The notes under the pieces: generated by a model
Database searches by the model: none
Seen by the model: the letters and a program-made list of their open reading frames with translations, nothing else
Told to the model about the DNA's origin: nothing
Assembly: GCA_027484425.1 (NCBI GenBank)
Contig: JAIXSZ010000081.1
Location: 124,001-188,000 of the forward strand
Length of the DNA: 64,000 bases
Direction: 5' to 3'
Source: Sphingobacteriales bacterium
GTDB lineage: Bacteria > Bacteroidota > Bacteroidia > Chitinophagales > Chitinophagaceae
Part shown: positions 62,547 to 64,000 of the stretch, piece after piece
How the letters are laid out: each line of letters opens with the position of its first letter
How positions within the stretch are numbered: the stretch's first letter is position 1
Position numbers and translations under genes: made by a program

Positions 62547-64000
62547 ATGGCAAAGCAAAAACAACCTAGCAAAACACCACAACCCAAGCCGCAACCAGCC
62601 GCTGCCCCCAAGCAAGCTACTGCTACCAGCGTACCATCACCAGCTACCTCTGATGCTCCATCACTCAAGTGGCTCATGATAATACTAGCCGCAGTGGTGC
62701 TGCTCGTCAATGTGCGCACTATAGGTTACGACTACACACTCGACGATCCTTTTTTCACCAAAGACAACCCAAACGTAAGCAAAGGCCTATCGGCAGTGAA
62801 GGAGTTCTTCACCCATGCTGCTTACTATGGCGTATTCAAAAACCATGATGCTTCTTATCGCCCGCTGATGCTCACCAGCTTTGCTGCTGAGAAAGACCTC
62901 TTTGGCTTCAACCCACATACTGGCCACCTTATCAATCTGTTGTTGTTTGCGCTAGAAGTTGTGCTGCTGTTTCAGTTGCTACGGCGGCTATTTAACAGCA
63001 TGTCGGTATATGTACCGTTTTTTATGACCATGCTTTTTGCCTTGCACCCCATACACACAGAGGTGATAGCCAGCATCAAAAGCCGAGATGAGATAATGGG
63101 TTTGCTATTCTCTATCCTCACACTCACCCAAACCCTCAAATATGCCGACACTGGCAAGATGAAACACATGCTACTTACAGGGCTGTTTTTCTTCTGTGCA
63201 CTCATGTCCAAGGAAACACCCATAGCACTGGTGCTCATTGCCCCCATGACGTTATATTTTTTCAGAGAGCAGCCATTATCTGCCATCATCAGGGCCACTG
63301 TGCCCTATGTGGCTGTGGCAGCGGTCTACATGGTAATGCGTGCTCTATTTATAGAGAGCGATGGCGAAAAAGTAGTGATACTAGTAAACAACAATGCACT
63401 GATGGCTGCCACCAACTATGGCGAAAAACTAGCCACCATTCTGTTCATCCAACTAAAATACCTGATACTGCTGGTTTTGCCTCACCCGCTGTCTTACGAC
63501 TATTCTTACAGCCAAATACCCATCATCAGTTTTGCCAACCCCAAGGCGTTGGCAGCACTGGCAGCTATAGTAGCCATGTTTGTGTACGCCCTTCGAGGCT
63601 TCAGCAAAAAAAATGTGTTTGCCTATTGCATACTGTTTTATGGCATGTCGGTTATTATCACCTCCAATCTGCTGGTAGATATAGGTGCTACGATGGCCGA
63701 GCGATTTATTTTCACTGGCTCTCTGGGTTTCTGTATGGCGGCGGTGTTGTTAATAGCTCGTGCCATGAAGGCCGATACTAAAAGCATCAGCATGGCAACG
63801 GCAAAGCCCTTTCTGGGAGTAATGACAGTGGTATGCGCCCTCTATGCTGGCAAAACATTTGCTCGCAACGAGGCTTGGCGCGATAATTTATCCCTATACC
63901 TTACCGGCATGGAAACAGCACCAGATAGCTGGCGGGCACAGTACCTGCTAGGCGTGGAGTACACCAAAATGATCAGCACCGAAACCGATCTAGCTACCAA
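62547..64000 (+). CDS. TMTC-like multi-pass glycosyltransferase (GT-C), truncated by window edge
   Basis: Open from ATG at 62547 to the last base; 484 residues visible, C-terminus missing. A Pro/Ala/Gln-rich cytoplasmic N-terminus (about 1-40) leads to a first helix (LKWLMIILAAVVLLVNV). The first loop carries the acidic GT-C motif GYDYTLDDPFF, and about nine further helices follow. It contains a DUF1736-like region (VILVNNNALMAA ... YLILLVLPHPLSYDYSYSQIP). The visible end (APDSWRAQYLLGVEY) looks like the start of TPR repeats, as in TMTC O-mannosyltransferases and bacterial relatives. Probably a polyprenyl-phosphate-sugar-dependent protein glycosylase; the acceptor is unknown. Confidence 0.8.
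   Translation, partial: MAKQKQPSKTPQPKPQPAAAPKQATATSVPSPATSDAPSLKWLMIILAAVVLLVNVRTIGYDYTLDDPFFTKDNPNVSKGLSAVKEFFTHAAYYGVFKNHDASYRPLMLTSFAAEKDLFGFNPHTGHLINLLLFALEVVLLFQLLRRLFNSMSVYVPFFMTMLFALHPIHTEVIASIKSRDEIMGLLFSILTLTQTLKYADTGKMKHMLLTGLFFFCALMSKETPIALVLIAPMTLYFFREQPLSAIIRATVPYVAVAAVYMVMRALFIESDGEKVVILVNNNALMAATNYGEKLATILFIQLKYLILLVLPHPLSYDYSYSQIPIISFANPKALAALAAIVAMFVYALRGFSKKNVFAYCILFYGMSVIITSNLLVDIGATMAERFIFTGSLGFCMAAVLLIARAMKADTKSISMATAKPFLGVMTVVCALYAGKTFARNEAWRDNLSLYLTGMETAPDSWRAQYLLGVEYTKMISTETDLAT

Overview
The window looks like a chromosomal segment of a member of the Bacteroidota, probably Chitinophagales-like. The evidence is a secreted protein with a type IX secretion (T9SS) C-terminal sorting signal, several promoters of the Bacteroidota TTG / TAnnTTTG type, ACR3- and ArsM-type arsenic genes, and the overall gene style. 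Host chromosome occupies about 1-16.4 kb and 56.1-64 kb. A 39.7 kb integrated mobile element (16418-56133) sits between the 3' end of a tRNA-Pro gene and what appears to be that gene's own terminator.

Left host segment: an Ig-repeat T9SS protein (truncated at the window edge), a cold-shock protein, a PaaY-like hexapeptide protein, a membrane-anchored J-domain protein and an AlkA-type glycosylase. Next come a convergent isoaspartyl peptidase / cyanophycinase pair (cyanophycin breakdown), an M16 peptidase and a metallophosphoesterase. An arsR-arsM-acr3 cluster, a beta-lactamase-fold serine hydrolase, and an amidinotransferase followed by a PACE-type efflux protein complete it. Right host segment: tRNA-Pro and tRNA-Ser, dnaA, a likely origin region with three DnaA boxes, an RsmB-type RNA methylase, an ABC ATPase/permease pair, a glutathione peroxidase and a TMTC-like membrane glycosyltransferase (truncated at the window edge).

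The element has three blocks. (1) 16.6-27.6 kb, plus strand, relatively A+T-rich: one small gene, then a tightly overlapping seven-gene operon of NurA-like nuclease, HerA-like ATPase, GHKL ATPase, SMC/ABC-type AAA ATPase, an unknown protein, a second GHKL ATPase, and a radical-SAM protein with a Rossmann-like N-terminal domain. I do not recognise this combination as a described system; it is the best candidate here for a new, probably anti-phage, system. (2) 27.6-46.9 kb, minus strand, G+C-richer: a RecA-like ATPase, a 1556-aa methyltransferase/strawberry-notch helicase of DarB type, and about 20 small genes. The small genes include a spike-like protein, a candidate major structural protein, a lysozyme-like protein, an L,D-transpeptidase-like protein, a peptidoglycan-binding protein, a protein with annexin-like repeats, a transglutaminase-like protein and several small membrane proteins. 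This resembles the structural and lysis block of a virus, yet I see no terminase, portal or tail gene and no conjugation gene. (3) 47.3-56.1 kb, plus strand: two DUF262 (GmrSD-like) proteins plus a SWIM-finger protein (a second candidate defence operon), an XRE/ImmA-type regulator with a destroyed zinc motif, two small genes and a large serine recombinase.

The two ends carry 13-bp inverted repeats. Rejoined in a circle around the shared AGTCGGG(A) core they form a fully symmetric 34-bp attP, and the recombinase reading frame runs through this site. Its C-terminus therefore differs between the integrated and circular forms. Blocks 2 and 3 diverge from a non-coding region carrying a tract of 10-bp iterated units, and blocks 1 and 2 converge with about 30 bp between them.
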